Shown: positions 1-8,719 of the stretch, in pieces | Layout: each line of letters opens with the position of its first letter | Position numbering within the stretch: position 1 is the first letter of the stretch | NCBI RefSeq assembly: GCF_900174485.1 | Contig: NZ_LT837803.1 | Coordinates: 1,627,305 to 1,691,304, forward strand | DNA: 64,000 nucleotides | Source of the DNA: Sterolibacterium denitrificans | Lineage (GTDB): Bacteria; Pseudomonadota; Gammaproteobacteria; Burkholderiales; Rhodocyclaceae | Reading direction: 5' to 3' | Notes under the pieces: generated by a model | Told to the model about the DNA's origin: nothing | Database searches by the model: none | The model's input: only the letters and a program-made list of their open reading frames with translations | Translations under genes and position numbers: made by a program

Positions 1-420
1 CTCAATCAATGGGGTTATCGGGTGATCGTGTCAACCAATCAATCCGGCGTCGGACGCGGGCTGTTCGATATGGATACGCTGAACGGCATTCACGACAAGA
101 TGGTGAAAGCCGTGGCGCAGGAGGGCGGGCGCATCGATGCCGTATTTTTCTGTCCCCATACCAATGCCGACCAATGCACGTGCCGCAAACCCAAACCCGG
201 CATGCTGCAGGAGATTTCTGCGCGCTACAACACGGATCTTGCCGGTGTCCCCGTCGTTGGCGATTCCCTGCGCGATCTGCAGGCCGCCGTCGCCGTGGCT
301 GCGCAGCCGATCCTGGTGCTGACCGGCAAGGGCCGTCAGACCGCCGAGGATCCGGAATTGCCGCCAGGCACCCTGGTTTTCTCCGATCTGGCAGCGCTCG
401 TTGCGCGGATTACGGCTTGA
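1..420 (+). CDS. gmhB: D-glycero-beta-D-manno-heptose 1,7-bisphosphate 7-phosphatase, 3' part
   Basis: This is the C-terminal part of a HAD-superfamily phosphatase that removes the C7 phosphate of heptose bisphosphate during synthesis of ADP-heptose for the LPS inner core. The reading frame is open from base 1, so the N-terminal nucleophile motif lies outside the window. Visible are STNQSG (HAD motif II region), the Cys/His zinc loop CPHTNADQCTC that marks GmhB, the KPKPGM Lys motif and VGDSLRDLQAA (acidic motif). It ends 18 bp before plsC, a common betaproteobacterial arrangement, so the two are probably cotranscribed. The assignment rests mainly on the zinc loop. Confidence 0.9.
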   Translation, partial: LNQWGYRVIVSTNQSGVGRGLFDMDTLNGIHDKMVKAVAQEGGRIDAVFFCPHTNADQCTCRKPKPGMLQEISARYNTDLAGVPVVGDSLRDLQAAVAVAAQPILVLTGKGRQTAEDPELPPGTLVFSDLAALVARITA

Positions 421-438
421 GGCATTGACGGTAGCGAT

Positions 439-1215
439 ATGAACTATTTGCGTTCCGTGGTCTTTTTGCTGGTGATGCTGGTGGTTACGCCGCCGTATGC
501 CCTGCTGATGATTTTCTGCTTTCCCCTGCCGCATCGGCTACGCCGCTACAGCGCCGTGCCCTGGGTGTATTTCACGATCTGGCTGATCAAGCATCTGCTT
601 GGCATCGATTACCGGGTGCTGGGGCGTGAACACATTCCGGACGAGCCGGTCGTGATTCTCGCCAAGCATCAGTCGGCCTGGGAGACGGTCGTGCTGCAGC
701 AGATATTTCCGCTCGCATTGTTCGTCTGGAAGAAGGAGCTGCGCTGGCAGATTCCTTTCTTTGGCTGGGCGCTGGCGGTGATCCCGATGATCGCCATCGA
801 TCGCCAGGCAGGCAAGCATGCATTGCGTGATCTGGTGCGCCAGGGCAAGCTGCGCCTAAGCCAGGGCTATCCCATCGTGATTTTCCCGGAGGGTACCCGG
901 ACGGAGCCGGGCCAGCACCGTACCTTCAAGACGGGTGGCGCGCACCTTGCCGTCAAGGCCGGCGCCAAAGTGCTGCCCGTGGCGCTGAACTCCGGCGAGC
1001 TCTGGGGGCGCAATGCCTTCTTCAAGACGCCGGGTACGATCACGGTCAGCGTCGGGCCTGCGATTTCGACCGCTGGCCTGCGCACGGCTGAAGTGAATGC
1101 GCGCGCCGAAGCGTGGATCGAGGCTGAAATGGCACGTATCAGCCCGCATTTGTACCGTCATGAGATCGCGCAAGATACGCAAGCAACGGAATCCGCAGCT
1201 CGATCTGTGGGTTGA
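439..1215 (+). CDS. plsC: 1-acyl-sn-glycerol-3-phosphate acyltransferase (PlsC/LPLAT family)
   Basis: A 258-aa membrane-associated acyltransferase that would acylate lysophosphatidic acid at sn-2 to give phosphatidic acid. The first ~50 residues hold hydrophobic segments that could anchor it in the inner membrane. The catalytic motif reads HQSAWE (77-82), an HX4E variant of the usual HX4D, and FPEGTR (149-154) is the glycerol-phosphate-binding motif. The length fits the family. The 3' end overlaps the start of the next gene by about 56 bp, so translational coupling is likely. A paralogue acting on another acceptor, such as an ornithine lipid, cannot be excluded. Confidence 0.88.
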   Translation: MNYLRSVVFLLVMLVVTPPYALLMIFCFPLPHRLRRYSAVPWVYFTIWLIKHLLGIDYRVLGREHIPDEPVVILAKHQSAWETVVLQQIFPLALFVWKKELRWQIPFFGWALAVIPMIAIDRQAGKHALRDLVRQGKLRLSQGYPIVIFPEGTRTEPGQHRTFKTGGAHLAVKAGAKVLPVALNSGELWGRNAFFKTPGTITVSVGPAISTAGLRTAEVNARAEAWIEAEMARISPHLYRHEIAQDTQATESAARSVG

Positions 1216-1672
1216 GCCGCGTCGGCTCGATCCGGCAGAACGTTGGTGCGACGGCATGCGTTTGCCTTTTCTGGGCGGTGATTTGACGCTCTGCCTGACG
1301 ACTGCGCATGAAATGGCCGCAATCGAGGGCGAAACCCTGCATCTGCCCTTGCCGCCCGGCGCCACGCCACGCCAGATTCAGGATGGCGTCGAGGCTTGGC
1401 TGCGGCAGGAAGCCGCCGTGCTGATCGCTGCCGATCTGGCGGCGGCAGCGCAACGGACGAACGGCGCCGGCACCTTGCCGCAATGGGCCTTCTCGTTTGC
1501 CGCGCAGGGCGACTGGGTGCAGTTGCATGCGGATGGTTCGTTGCGCTTCAACTGGCGGCTCATTGAATTGCCGCGCGCCGACATGGCGCGGATTGTCGCT
1601 GCCGCCGCCGCGGATCTGGCAGCGCGCCATGCCACCGCCGACCTCTGGGAAAACGATTTGCCGGCGCCATGA
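1160..1672 (+). CDS. YgjP/DUF45-like protein lacking the metalloprotease motif
   Basis: A 170-aa protein. I chose the ATG at 1160; an open frame extends to 1097 but runs deeper into plsC. Read against the next gene it aligns along its length: DGMRLPFLGGDL with the neighbour's DGSHIPLLGNDI, and FNWRLIELP with INWRLIHLP. Where the neighbour has HELAHLVEMNH this protein has AAAADLAARHA, and RWGSC is replaced by DWVQL, so the zinc ligands are gone. It overlaps the next start by 4 bp (ATGA). Inferred: a diverged, catalytically dead paralogue, perhaps a partner of the active copy. No function is known to me. Confidence 0.72.
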   Translation: MRSRKIRKQRNPQLDLWVEPRRLDPAERWCDGMRLPFLGGDLTLCLTTAHEMAAIEGETLHLPLPPGATPRQIQDGVEAWLRQEAAVLIAADLAAAAQRTNGAGTLPQWAFSFAAQGDWVQLHADGSLRFNWRLIELPRADMARIVAAAAADLAARHATADLWENDLPAP

Positions 1673-2487
1673 GCATGGATTTTTTTCAGCAGCTTTCCCT
1701 GTTTTCCGTGCCCGGCCGCGCGCCGGATCGGCCGGCCACGACCCCCGCGCCTGGACAAACGCCGCCGAAAGCGCCCCGGCAGCGCCACCTGCATCTGGGC
1801 AATCAGATCGTCGCCTATACCCTGCGTCAGGGACAGGGCCGGCGGCGGCTTTCCATGACCATCGACGAACGCGGTCTGATCGTTGGCGCGCCGGCACGCA
1901 CCACCCTGGCCGAGATCGATGGCTTCATCCATGCGCATGCCGCATGGGTGCTGGCCAAGCTGGCTGAATATACCGAGCGCCACGCGCGTCGTCATCTGAC
2001 CATCCGGGATGGCAGCCACATTCCGCTGCTGGGGAATGATATTGCGGTTCGTATCGCCATCACCAGCGGCAGGATGCGCGCGCACTGGCATGATGAGCAC
2101 GTCCTGCTGGAGGTTCGGGCGGAAGCCGGTTGCGATGAGCATGCCGCGATGCTGCGCCGCGTCCTGCAGCGTCGCGCGCTGGCCTTGTTCGCCGAGCGCA
2201 GCGCGCATTACGCTCGGCGGATGGGACGGTTGCCGCCGCCGCTGGCCTTGTCGAATGCGCGCACCCGCTGGGGCAGTTGCAGCCTGAAGAGCGGCATACG
2301 CATCAACTGGCGATTGATACATCTGCCGCTCGAGTTGATCGATTATGTGATCGTCCATGAGCTGGCGCATCTGGTCGAAATGAATCATGGCGCGCGTTTC
2401 TGGGAGCTGGTTGGTAGCCTTTATCCGGATTGGCAGGATGCGCGCGATGAACTCAGGCAGCGCGGCGGAAAATTGCCGATACTGTGA
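1669..2487 (+). CDS. YgjP-type M48-like metallopeptidase (DUF45)
   Basis: A 272-aa protein of the YgjP/DUF45 family of SprT-like zinc proteins. The zinc site is intact: HELAH at 230-234 followed by a third His at 240 (HExxH-x5-H). The family motif TRWGSC and the segment INWRLIHLP lie just upstream of it. The first ~40 residues are proline-rich and low-complexity. It starts within the stop of the preceding degenerate paralogue (4-bp overlap). The family's substrate is poorly defined. No signal peptide is seen, so a cytoplasmic location is likely. Confidence 0.85.
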   Translation: MSMDFFQQLSLFSVPGRAPDRPATTPAPGQTPPKAPRQRHLHLGNQIVAYTLRQGQGRRRLSMTIDERGLIVGAPARTTLAEIDGFIHAHAAWVLAKLAEYTERHARRHLTIRDGSHIPLLGNDIAVRIAITSGRMRAHWHDEHVLLEVRAEAGCDEHAAMLRRVLQRRALALFAERSAHYARRMGRLPPPLALSNARTRWGSCSLKSGIRINWRLIHLPLELIDYVIVHELAHLVEMNHGARFWELVGSLYPDWQDARDELRQRGGKLPIL

Positions 2488-2658
2488 GTAGTGGGGCGGG
2501 CCGGTTTTGCATGCTGTCGCGGGTTGATGGAGTTCATTGCACGATGGTGGCGGTTATGCTAAAAGTTGCCGCTTGCATTTGGTAATACGAGCAGTATGAG
2601 TAGTGCGCTGACGCAGTTGCCGGCGTGATCAACGTTGCACGGGCGGGATAGATTCTTG

Positions 2659-3921
2659 ATGGCCAACTCATCAGCAAAGACTGCGCTGCCGGCAGACGCA
2701 GCAGATGCTCCGGTCTCCGTGTCGGAAGACGATGACCTGTTTTCGCTCGACTTCACGAAGCCGGAAAAACTCGCGAAGACCACCGTACCACAGCCAGTCC
2801 AGACCGCGGCCAGCCTGACGCTGGAGCCGCTCGAAGATGCGCTTCCAGCGGTTGCGCCCTCTCCTCCGGCAGAGTCTTTTCCCCTGGTGCGGCTGGATCC
2901 GGCCACGGAGGCGGCGGCACTCGCGTATTCCGCAGGAGATTTGGCGGAGGCCCGCAGGACGCTGGAGACGGCGTTACAGACCGGCACGGCCGGCGAGGCG
3001 CATTGGCTGATGCTGTTCGAGGTATATCGCGCCATTGGCGATCAGGCGGCTTTCGATCGGCTGGCGCTTGAATACGTCAATACCATGGAGAAGTCGGCGC
3101 CGGCATGGCACAACGACAGGCCGGCGGCCAGAACACCGCTTGTCCGGCCTGCGGATGGGCGGGCCTCGGTGGCGCTGAACGGCTCGCTGAACGCCCGCTG
3201 TGCGCCACAGTTCGCCAAATTGATGAGCGTGACCAAGACACGTTCGCTGCTGCGGCTGGATCTGGGGCGGATACAGGATGCCGACAACGGCGGTTGCGCC
3301 CTGTTGCTCGGGTTCATTCAGTATCTGAAGAAAACGGCTTGCGAGCTGGAACTCGACGGGATGGCGTATCTGAAGGACATGCTCAAGGCCGGGATCGTGG
3401 CCGGCCAGCCCGAGAATGACGCAATCTGGCTGCTGCTGCTGGAACTGCATCAACAACTGGGCGAGGCCGATGCCTTCGAGACGCTGGCGTTGGAGTATGC
3501 CGTGACCTTCGAAGTATCGCCGCCGTCGTGGGAGCTACCAAAGCCGAAGCGCAAGAATGCGGGTGCGGGTACAACTACAGGTTCTGCGGGCGGCGGTTCT
3601 GCGGGGCTTGCCGGGACGCAGGCCGGGGCAGAGGTGCCGGCGGCGGCGACGCTGCATTTTTCCGGTGATCTGCTGAATGCTGGCGAGGCGGACTTCGCAG
3701 CGCTCAAGAGTACTGCTACCGGTGAACGGGTCATTGATCTGTTTGCCTTGAAGCGCATGGATCAGACGAGCGCCATGAGCTTGCGGCGGGTGTTGAGCGC
3801 GCTGCCGCAGGATCATGCCGGCGTGCGTCTGATCGGTTGCAATCACTTGCTTGCCGCCATGCTCGAAATGGCCGGGATCGGCCAACTGGCCCGGATCCGG
3901 ATAGAGCGCGCACATCGCTGA
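2659..3921 (+). CDS. Duplicated STAS-like domain protein upstream of hslV
   Basis: About 420 aa. I chose the ATG at 2659; a TTG start at 2635 would add 8 residues. After an acidic, disordered N-terminus the protein contains two copies of a unit: a TPR-like helical stretch (WLMLFEVYRAIGD near residue 114, WLLLLELHQQLGE near 254), each ending in LALEY and a Pro-rich link to a STAS-like fold (LNGSLNA..., then LHFSGDL... to the end). The two units are offset by about 140 residues. The Gly/Ala-rich linker near 295-320 is probably flexible. STAS-like domains usually mediate protein interactions. Function here is unknown; it precedes hslVU. Confidence 0.7.
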   Translation: MANSSAKTALPADAADAPVSVSEDDDLFSLDFTKPEKLAKTTVPQPVQTAASLTLEPLEDALPAVAPSPPAESFPLVRLDPATEAAALAYSAGDLAEARRTLETALQTGTAGEAHWLMLFEVYRAIGDQAAFDRLALEYVNTMEKSAPAWHNDRPAARTPLVRPADGRASVALNGSLNARCAPQFAKLMSVTKTRSLLRLDLGRIQDADNGGCALLLGFIQYLKKTACELELDGMAYLKDMLKAGIVAGQPENDAIWLLLLELHQQLGEADAFETLALEYAVTFEVSPPSWELPKPKRKNAGAGTTTGSAGGGSAGLAGTQAGAEVPAAATLHFSGDLLNAGEADFAALKSTATGERVIDLFALKRMDQTSAMSLRRVLSALPQDHAGVRLIGCNHLLAAMLEMAGIGQLARIRIERAHR

Positions 3922-3990
3922 ACCCTTCGGCAGGGGCGGGCTCCACACTCCACAAGTCCGGCGCCACAAATCCCTTGGGCTTCCCATCCT

Positions 3991-4018
3991 CTTGAAATTC
4001 CGTGTTCCGGCATCATCT
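3991..4018 (+). promoter_or_regulatory. Candidate sigma-32 (heat-shock) promoter of hslVU
   Basis: The sequence has CTTGAAA at 3991-3997, then a 13-bp spacer and CATCATCT at 4011-4018. The sigma-32 consensus as I recall it is CTTGAAA, 13-15 bp, CCCCATNT. The -35 matches fully and the -10 at five of seven fixed positions. It lies 56 bp upstream of the hslV start, where heat-shock control is expected. Confidence 0.55.
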
Positions 4019-4073
4019 GGAGACGAGTTGGCACGGGGCCCAGCAAAAGTCTCTCAAGCATTGAAAGCAATCC

Positions 4074-4610
4074 ATGGAACAGTATCGCGGTACCACCATA
4101 CTTTCAGTCCGGCGCGGGCAGCAGGTTGCGTTGGGCGGTGATGGCCAGGTCACTCTGGGCAATATCGTCATCAAGGCCGGCGCGCGCAAGATCCGGCGGC
4201 TTTACAACGAACGCATCCTCGCCGGCTTCGCCGGAGGGACGGCCGATGCCTTCACCCTGTTCGAGCGCTTCGAGGCGAAGCTGGAAAAGCACCAGGGCAA
4301 CCTGCTGCGCTCGGCCGTCGAGCTGGCCAAGGATTGGCGCACCGACCGCATGCTGCGCCGGCTGGAGGCGATGCTGGCGGTGGTCGACCGCGAGCATTCG
4401 CTGATCATCACCGGCAATGGCGATGTGCTGGAGCCGGAACAGGGCATCGTGGCCATCGGCAGCGGCGGCCCTTACGCCCAGTCGGCGGCCCGGGCGCTGC
4501 TGGAAAACACCGATCTGGCGCCGGCGGAAATCGTCGGCAAATCGCTGGGTATTGCCGGTGATCTGTGCATTTACACCAACCAGAATCATTTGATCGAAAC
4601 ACTTGATTGA
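4074..4610 (+). CDS. hslV: ATP-dependent protease peptidase subunit HslV (ClpQ)
   Basis: A 178-aa proteasome-like threonine peptidase that forms the double hexamer core of the HslUV protease and degrades misfolded or regulatory proteins. The mature N-terminus is visible: a six-residue propeptide MEQYRG followed by TTILSVRRG, the first Thr being the catalytic nucleophile after processing. [10 protein letters not shown] and the conserved [11 protein letters not shown] segment are present. Length is normal. hslU follows after 87 bp. The Shine-Dalgarno is weak, but the start is fixed by the conserved propeptide. Confidence 0.97.
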   Translation: MEQYRGTTILSVRRGQQVALGGDGQVTLGNIVIKAGARKIRRLYNERILAGFAGGTADAFTLFERFEAKLEKHQGNLLRSAVELAKDWRTDRMLRRLEAMLAVVDREHSLIITGNGDVLEPEQGIVAIGSGGPYAQSAARALLENTDLAPAEIVGKSLGIAGDLCIYTNQNHLIETLD

Positions 4611-4697
4611 TGCACTGAGGCCTGAGGTGCAAAGGTTGGAAAACCCACGCGCCCACGCCTTGCCGTTCGCGCTTCATTCCTCACTCTTCACTGAAAT

Positions 4698-6050
4698 ATG
4701 AGCCAGATGACTCCTGCCGAGATAGTCTCGGAACTCGACAAGCACATCGTTGGCCAGGCCAACGCCAAGCGCGCCGTTGCCATCGCCTTGCGCAACCGCT
4801 GGCGGCGTGCCCAGGTGGATGAGCCGCTGCGCGCCGAGATCACGCCGAAGAACATCCTGATGATCGGCCCGACCGGCGTCGGCAAGACCGAGATTGCCCG
4901 GCGTCTGGCGCGGCTTGCCAATGCGCCTTTCATCAAGATCGAGGCAACCAAGTTTACCGAGGTCGGCTATGTCGGACGCGATGTGGATACGATCATCCGC
5001 GATCTGCTCGAAACCGCGATCAAGGACGGCCGTGAGCTGGCGATGCGCAACATGCGCCATCGCGCCGAGGATGCCGCCGAGGATCGCGTGCTGGATGTAC
5101 TGCTGACGCCGGCGCGGCCGGTGGGTGGCGGTGGCGCGGAACTGCATGAGGAAATTCCGGCAGACTCATCGACGTCATCGACGCGGCAGAAATTCCGCAA
5201 AAAATTGCGCGAAGGCGAGCTGGACGACAGGGAAATCGAGATCGATGTCGCCACACCCGCCGCTCACATGGAAATCTACGCCCCGCCCGGCATGGAGGAG
5301 CTGACCCAGCAGATTCAGGGCATGTTCCAGAACATGGGCGGCGGCAAGCGCCGGACGCGCAAGCTGAAAATCCGCGAGGCATTGAAACTGCTTGCCGAGG
5401 AAGAGGCCGCGCGTCTGATCAATGACGAGGAGATCAAGGCGCAGGCGCTGAAGAATGTCGAGGAGAACGGCATCGTTTTCCTCGACGAGATCGACAAGAT
5501 TGCGACGCGGTCGGACAGTCATGGCGCCGATGTCTCACGGCAGGGCGTGCAGCGCGATCTGCTGCCGCTGGTCGAGGGTACGACGGTGTCGACCAAGCAC
5601 GGCATGGTAAAGACCGATCACATCCTGTTCATTGCCAGCGGCGCCTTCCATTTGTCCAAGCCGTCCGACCTGATTCCCGAGATGCAGGGACGCTTCCCGA
5701 TACGCGTCGAGCTGTCCTCGCTGTCCGTGGATGACTTTGCCAGCATCCTGACCAGTACCGACGCTTGTTTGACGCGCCAGTACCAAGCCTTGCTCGGTAC
5801 CGAGGGCGTCAGCCTGCGGTTTGCCGAAGACGGCATCACGCGGCTGGCCGAAATCGCTTTTGCCGTGAATGAGCGTGCCGAAAACATCGGCGCGCGCCGT
5901 CTGCATACGGTGATGGAGAAGCTGCTCGAGGACGTCTCCTACGAGGCCGAACGCTACGGCGGGCAGGAAGTGCTCATAGATGCCGCCTATGTGGACAGCC
6001 GTCTCAAGGAGCTGGCGCTGAGCGAGAATCTGGCGCGTTACATACTGTAA
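4698..6050 (+). CDS. hslU: ATP-dependent protease ATPase subunit HslU (ClpY)
   Basis: A 450-aa AAA+ unfoldase that recognises substrates and feeds them to HslV. Seen are Walker A GPTGVGKT (57-64), the pore-loop region around EVGYVGRDV, the I-domain (roughly 110-240, with low-complexity Ser/Thr near 155-160), Walker B VFLDEID (about 258-264) and the sensor-2 region near [11 protein letters not shown]. The C-terminus SENLARYIL matches the tail HslU inserts into HslV. It ends 15 bp from the convergent regA-like gene. Confidence 0.97.
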   Translation: MSQMTPAEIVSELDKHIVGQANAKRAVAIALRNRWRRAQVDEPLRAEITPKNILMIGPTGVGKTEIARRLARLANAPFIKIEATKFTEVGYVGRDVDTIIRDLLETAIKDGRELAMRNMRHRAEDAAEDRVLDVLLTPARPVGGGGAELHEEIPADSSTSSTRQKFRKKLREGELDDREIEIDVATPAAHMEIYAPPGMEELTQQIQGMFQNMGGGKRRTRKLKIREALKLLAEEEAARLINDEEIKAQALKNVEENGIVFLDEIDKIATRSDSHGADVSRQGVQRDLLPLVEGTTVSTKHGMVKTDHILFIASGAFHLSKPSDLIPEMQGRFPIRVELSSLSVDDFASILTSTDACLTRQYQALLGTEGVSLRFAEDGITRLAEIAFAVNERAENIGARRLHTVMEKLLEDVSYEAERYGGQEVLIDAAYVDSRLKELALSENLARYIL

Positions 6051-6065
6051 GCGCTTGCGAGGGCG

Positions 6066-6671
6066 CTAGTCCCTGACCGGATGCTTGCCCAGCTTGCGCT
6101 GCAGGGTGCGCCGGTGCATCTTGAGCGCGCGCGCCGTCGCCGAGATGTTGCCTTCGTGTTCATGCAGGACGCGTTGGATGTGTTCCCATTCGAGACGATC
6201 CACCGACAGCGGTTCGCTCGGCGGCGCCTGGCTGGCGATGCGTTCCGTCATGGATGAGGCTGCTTGCGCATCCGCCTCTGCCGCGGCGAAGCTCGCCAGC
6301 AGGGTATCCACATCGACTGGCTTGGCAAGATAGTGATCGGCGCCGAGCTTGATGGCATCCACTGCCGTGGCGATGCTGGCGTAGCCGGTCAGCAGCACGA
6401 TGCGGCTGTGGGGACAGTGCTGGCGCAGCGGGGCAAGCAGCGCCAGGCCGCTTTCGTTGCCGCTGCGGCCGGCGAGATTCAGATCGAGCACGATGCGTTG
6501 CGGCTGCTCGCGTTTGGCAATCTCCAGCGCCTCGGCGGCATTGCCGGCGCCGAAGGCCACATGGCCGCGCCGGCCCAGGGCGCGGCACAGCACGGCGTTG
6601 AAGGCTGCGTCATCGTCGATGACCAGTATCGTGCGGGAGGTGGCCGTGACTATGCTTGCGGTCGGGTTCAT
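6066..6671 (-). CDS. regA: RegA/PrrA/ActR-type redox response regulator
   Basis: 201 aa. The receiver domain has the acidic pair at D20/D21, phosphoacceptor D63 (VLDLN) and K117 (LAKP). The C-terminus is a Fis-type helix-turn-helix (GNISATARALKMHRRTLQRKL), the hallmark of RegA/ActR/PrrA regulators. I chose the ATG at 6671, which has a strong GGAGGAAAT Shine-Dalgarno and overlaps the kinase stop by 4 bp; a longer open frame to 6923 runs inside the kinase gene. In relatives RegA controls respiratory oxidases, nitrogen and carbon fixation genes in response to quinone and redox state. Confidence 0.88.
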   Translation of the reverse strand: MNPTASIVTATSRTILVIDDDAAFNAVLCRALGRRGHVAFGAGNAAEALEIAKREQPQRIVLDLNLAGRSGNESGLALLAPLRQHCPHSRIVLLTGYASIATAVDAIKLGADHYLAKPVDVDTLLASFAAAEADAQAASSMTERIASQAPPSEPLSVDRLEWEHIQRVLHEHEGNISATARALKMHRRTLQRKLGKHPVRD

Positions 6672-8026
6672 TCTCCATTTCCTCCTTGCGCCAGCATGGC
6701 CTGCAGCGGCAGCTCGACGCGCGTCAGCGTGCCGCCATCGGCACGTGGTGTCATGCGGATGCTGCCGCCGTGACGGTCGAGCGCGGCATGCGCCAGAAAC
6801 AGGCCGATGCCCGTGCCTTCGCTGCGGGTGCTGAAAAACTCCCGTCCCGCCTGGGCCAGCAGGGCGCTGTCCATGCCCGGACCGCGATCGAGGATGTCGA
6901 TCCGCAGCCGGAGCGAATCCCACTGCGCAAGGATCGCGACATCTTCCGGGCTGGCATCGGCCGCATTGTTGAACAGATTGAGCAGGGCCTGCTCCAGCGT
7001 GGTTTCGATGAAGATGCGCGGTGCTGCAGCGGTGCTACCGGCTGCTGCGGAGAGTTGCAGGCGCGGCGCGACCTGGGGGCGCATGGTGCGCCAGCGCGCC
7101 ACCAATTGCGCCAGCCACTGATCGGCCGCCAGCGCCTTGCCGCCTTCGGCGCGCTGCACGCCGGCACGCTCGGCCAGGCTGCTGATGATATTTTTGCAGG
7201 CGCCGATCTGTTGCTTGAGCAGTTGTATGTCGGTCTGCAGCTCGCCAGGCAGGGCCGGGTCATGCGCCAGCTCGCCGGTGATCACGGCCATGGTGGCCAG
7301 CGGCGTGCCGAGTTCATGTGCCGCACCGGCGGCAAGATTGCCGAGGGCAACGATGCGTTCGTCGCGTAATGCCTGCTCGCGCGCGGCGGCCAGTTGCCGT
7401 TCGCGCCGCCGCAAGGCGATGGTGATGCGGCCGATGAATCCGGCAATCAACAGCGCCGAGATGGCGAAGGTCAGCCACATGCCGGTCAGGTGCATCTGCA
7501 TGGCCCGGTCTACATCTTCGACGGTCAGCGACAGACTGAACTTCCACAGCAAGGAGTAGGCGGCCACGCCGAGCAGGGCGATGAACCAGGCGTGAGGTGC
7601 GGGCAGCACGGCGGCGGCGATGGCAATCGGCGGCAGATAGAGCGCCGTGAGCGGGTTGGCCGGCCCGCCGGAAACCGCCAGCAGCGCCGTCAACATGGCC
7701 AGGTCGATGCCTATGTGCAACAGCAGCTCGCGCTGGTCGACCGCCGAGGGGCGGCGCAGGCGGATCCAGGTGGCGATGCTGATCAACGTCCACAGACCAA
7801 GCAGGCTGAAGGCAGGGAGCCATGGCACCAGGGTATGGAACAGCGGTCTGGCGATGATGACGACCAGGGCCAGCATGGCAATGGCGAAGTCGCGCAGCCA
7901 TTGCAGGCGGCGCAGATCATCGTGACCACTGACGAGTGGCGGCGGCGGGGAGGGCTGCATCGGTACGGACGGAAAATTATTGGCGGCGATCATTGTAGTC
8001 CGGGATGACGTGACTGGATGCCGCAT
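6668..8026 (-). CDS. regB: RegB/PrrB-type redox sensor histidine kinase
   Basis: Up to 452 aa; an internal ATG at 7993 would give 441. Around six hydrophobic segments fill residues 45-205. The periplasmic/membrane signature GGPANPL (120-126) matches the RegB GGxxNPF ubiquinone-binding motif. The phosphoacceptor box is AAHELGTPLAT (H237), diagnostic of RegB, and C277 in GACKNII matches the redox-active cysteine position. The ATPase domain ends with GTGIGLFLAHAA. It is cotranscribed with regA. Inferred role: sensing the quinone pool and phosphorylating RegA. Confidence 0.87.
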   Translation of the reverse strand: MRHPVTSSRTTMIAANNFPSVPMQPSPPPPLVSGHDDLRRLQWLRDFAIAMLALVVIIARPLFHTLVPWLPAFSLLGLWTLISIATWIRLRRPSAVDQRELLLHIGIDLAMLTALLAVSGGPANPLTALYLPPIAIAAAVLPAPHAWFIALLGVAAYSLLWKFSLSLTVEDVDRAMQMHLTGMWLTFAISALLIAGFIGRITIALRRRERQLAAAREQALRDERIVALGNLAAGAAHELGTPLATMAVITGELAHDPALPGELQTDIQLLKQQIGACKNIISSLAERAGVQRAEGGKALAADQWLAQLVARWRTMRPQVAPRLQLSAAAGSTAAAPRIFIETTLEQALLNLFNNAADASPEDVAILAQWDSLRLRIDILDRGPGMDSALLAQAGREFFSTRSEGTGIGLFLAHAALDRHGGSIRMTPRADGGTLTRVELPLQAMLAQGGNGE

Positions 8027-8124
8027 GCGGCACGCTGAGCGCTACTGCGGCAATCGGTCGCACGCTGCGGCAGGGGCGGACAAGAATGCTAATCTGGCGG
8101 TTTCCCGTGAATGGTGCTTGCTCC

Positions 8125-8649
8125 ATGGCTGTGAAGAAATTGCTGCGATCCTTGTGCCATGCTGCTGCGTGTGTCGTGCTGGCCGCGCTCGTGGTGGCAC
8201 CGACGCTGGCGCTGGCCCAGCAGGTGGCGGTGTCCGCGGCCTGGGTACGCAGCACCGTGGCGGGGCAGGGGGCGGCTGCGGCCTACCTCGAATTGACGGC
8301 GCGCGAGCCGGCGCGGCTCGTCGGCGCCAGCACGCCACTGGCCGGTGCGACGGAATTGCACCAGATGGTGATGGATGGCGGCGTCATGAAGATGCGTCCC
8401 CTGCCGTTTCTGGAATTGCCGGCGGGCAAGACGGTGGTGCTGCGGCCGGGCAGCTATCACTTCATGCTGCTGGAGTTGAAACAGGTGCTCAGGGCGGGCG
8501 AGCAGGTGCCGCTGAGCTTGCGCATCGAAGGGCACGACAAGCAGCGGTTTACTCTCGATGTGCGGGCCGAGGTGCGCGGAGTGGCCGCGGCCTCGTCACC
8601 TGCGTCGGGGAAGGCTGCCACCGATCATGCCCACCACATGCATCATTGA
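8125..8649 (+). CDS. Periplasmic copper chaperone PCu(A)C
   Basis: 174 aa from the ATG at 8125; an upstream in-frame start at 8086 would add 13 residues before the signal peptide. The Sec signal peptide ends near ALA-QQ (about residue 32). The copper site fits the family spacing exactly: H79, M90 (x10), H112 (x21), M114 (HxM). A His-rich tail (HAHHMHH) may hold extra metal. PCu(A)C delivers Cu(I) to the CuA or CuB site of haem-copper oxidases. It is divergent from regBA, which in relatives controls oxidase genes, so shared redox control is plausible. Confidence 0.9.
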   Translation: MAVKKLLRSLCHAAACVVLAALVVAPTLALAQQVAVSAAWVRSTVAGQGAAAAYLELTAREPARLVGASTPLAGATELHQMVMDGGVMKMRPLPFLELPAGKTVVLRPGSYHFMLLELKQVLRAGEQVPLSLRIEGHDKQRFTLDVRAEVRGVAAASSPASGKAATDHAHHMHH

Positions 8650-8719
8650 TGCCGAGGTATGCAGCAGGGTAGGGCGAGGTAGCGGTGAGGGAGGTTCTCC
8701 GCCAGAACGTGTTTCAGCT

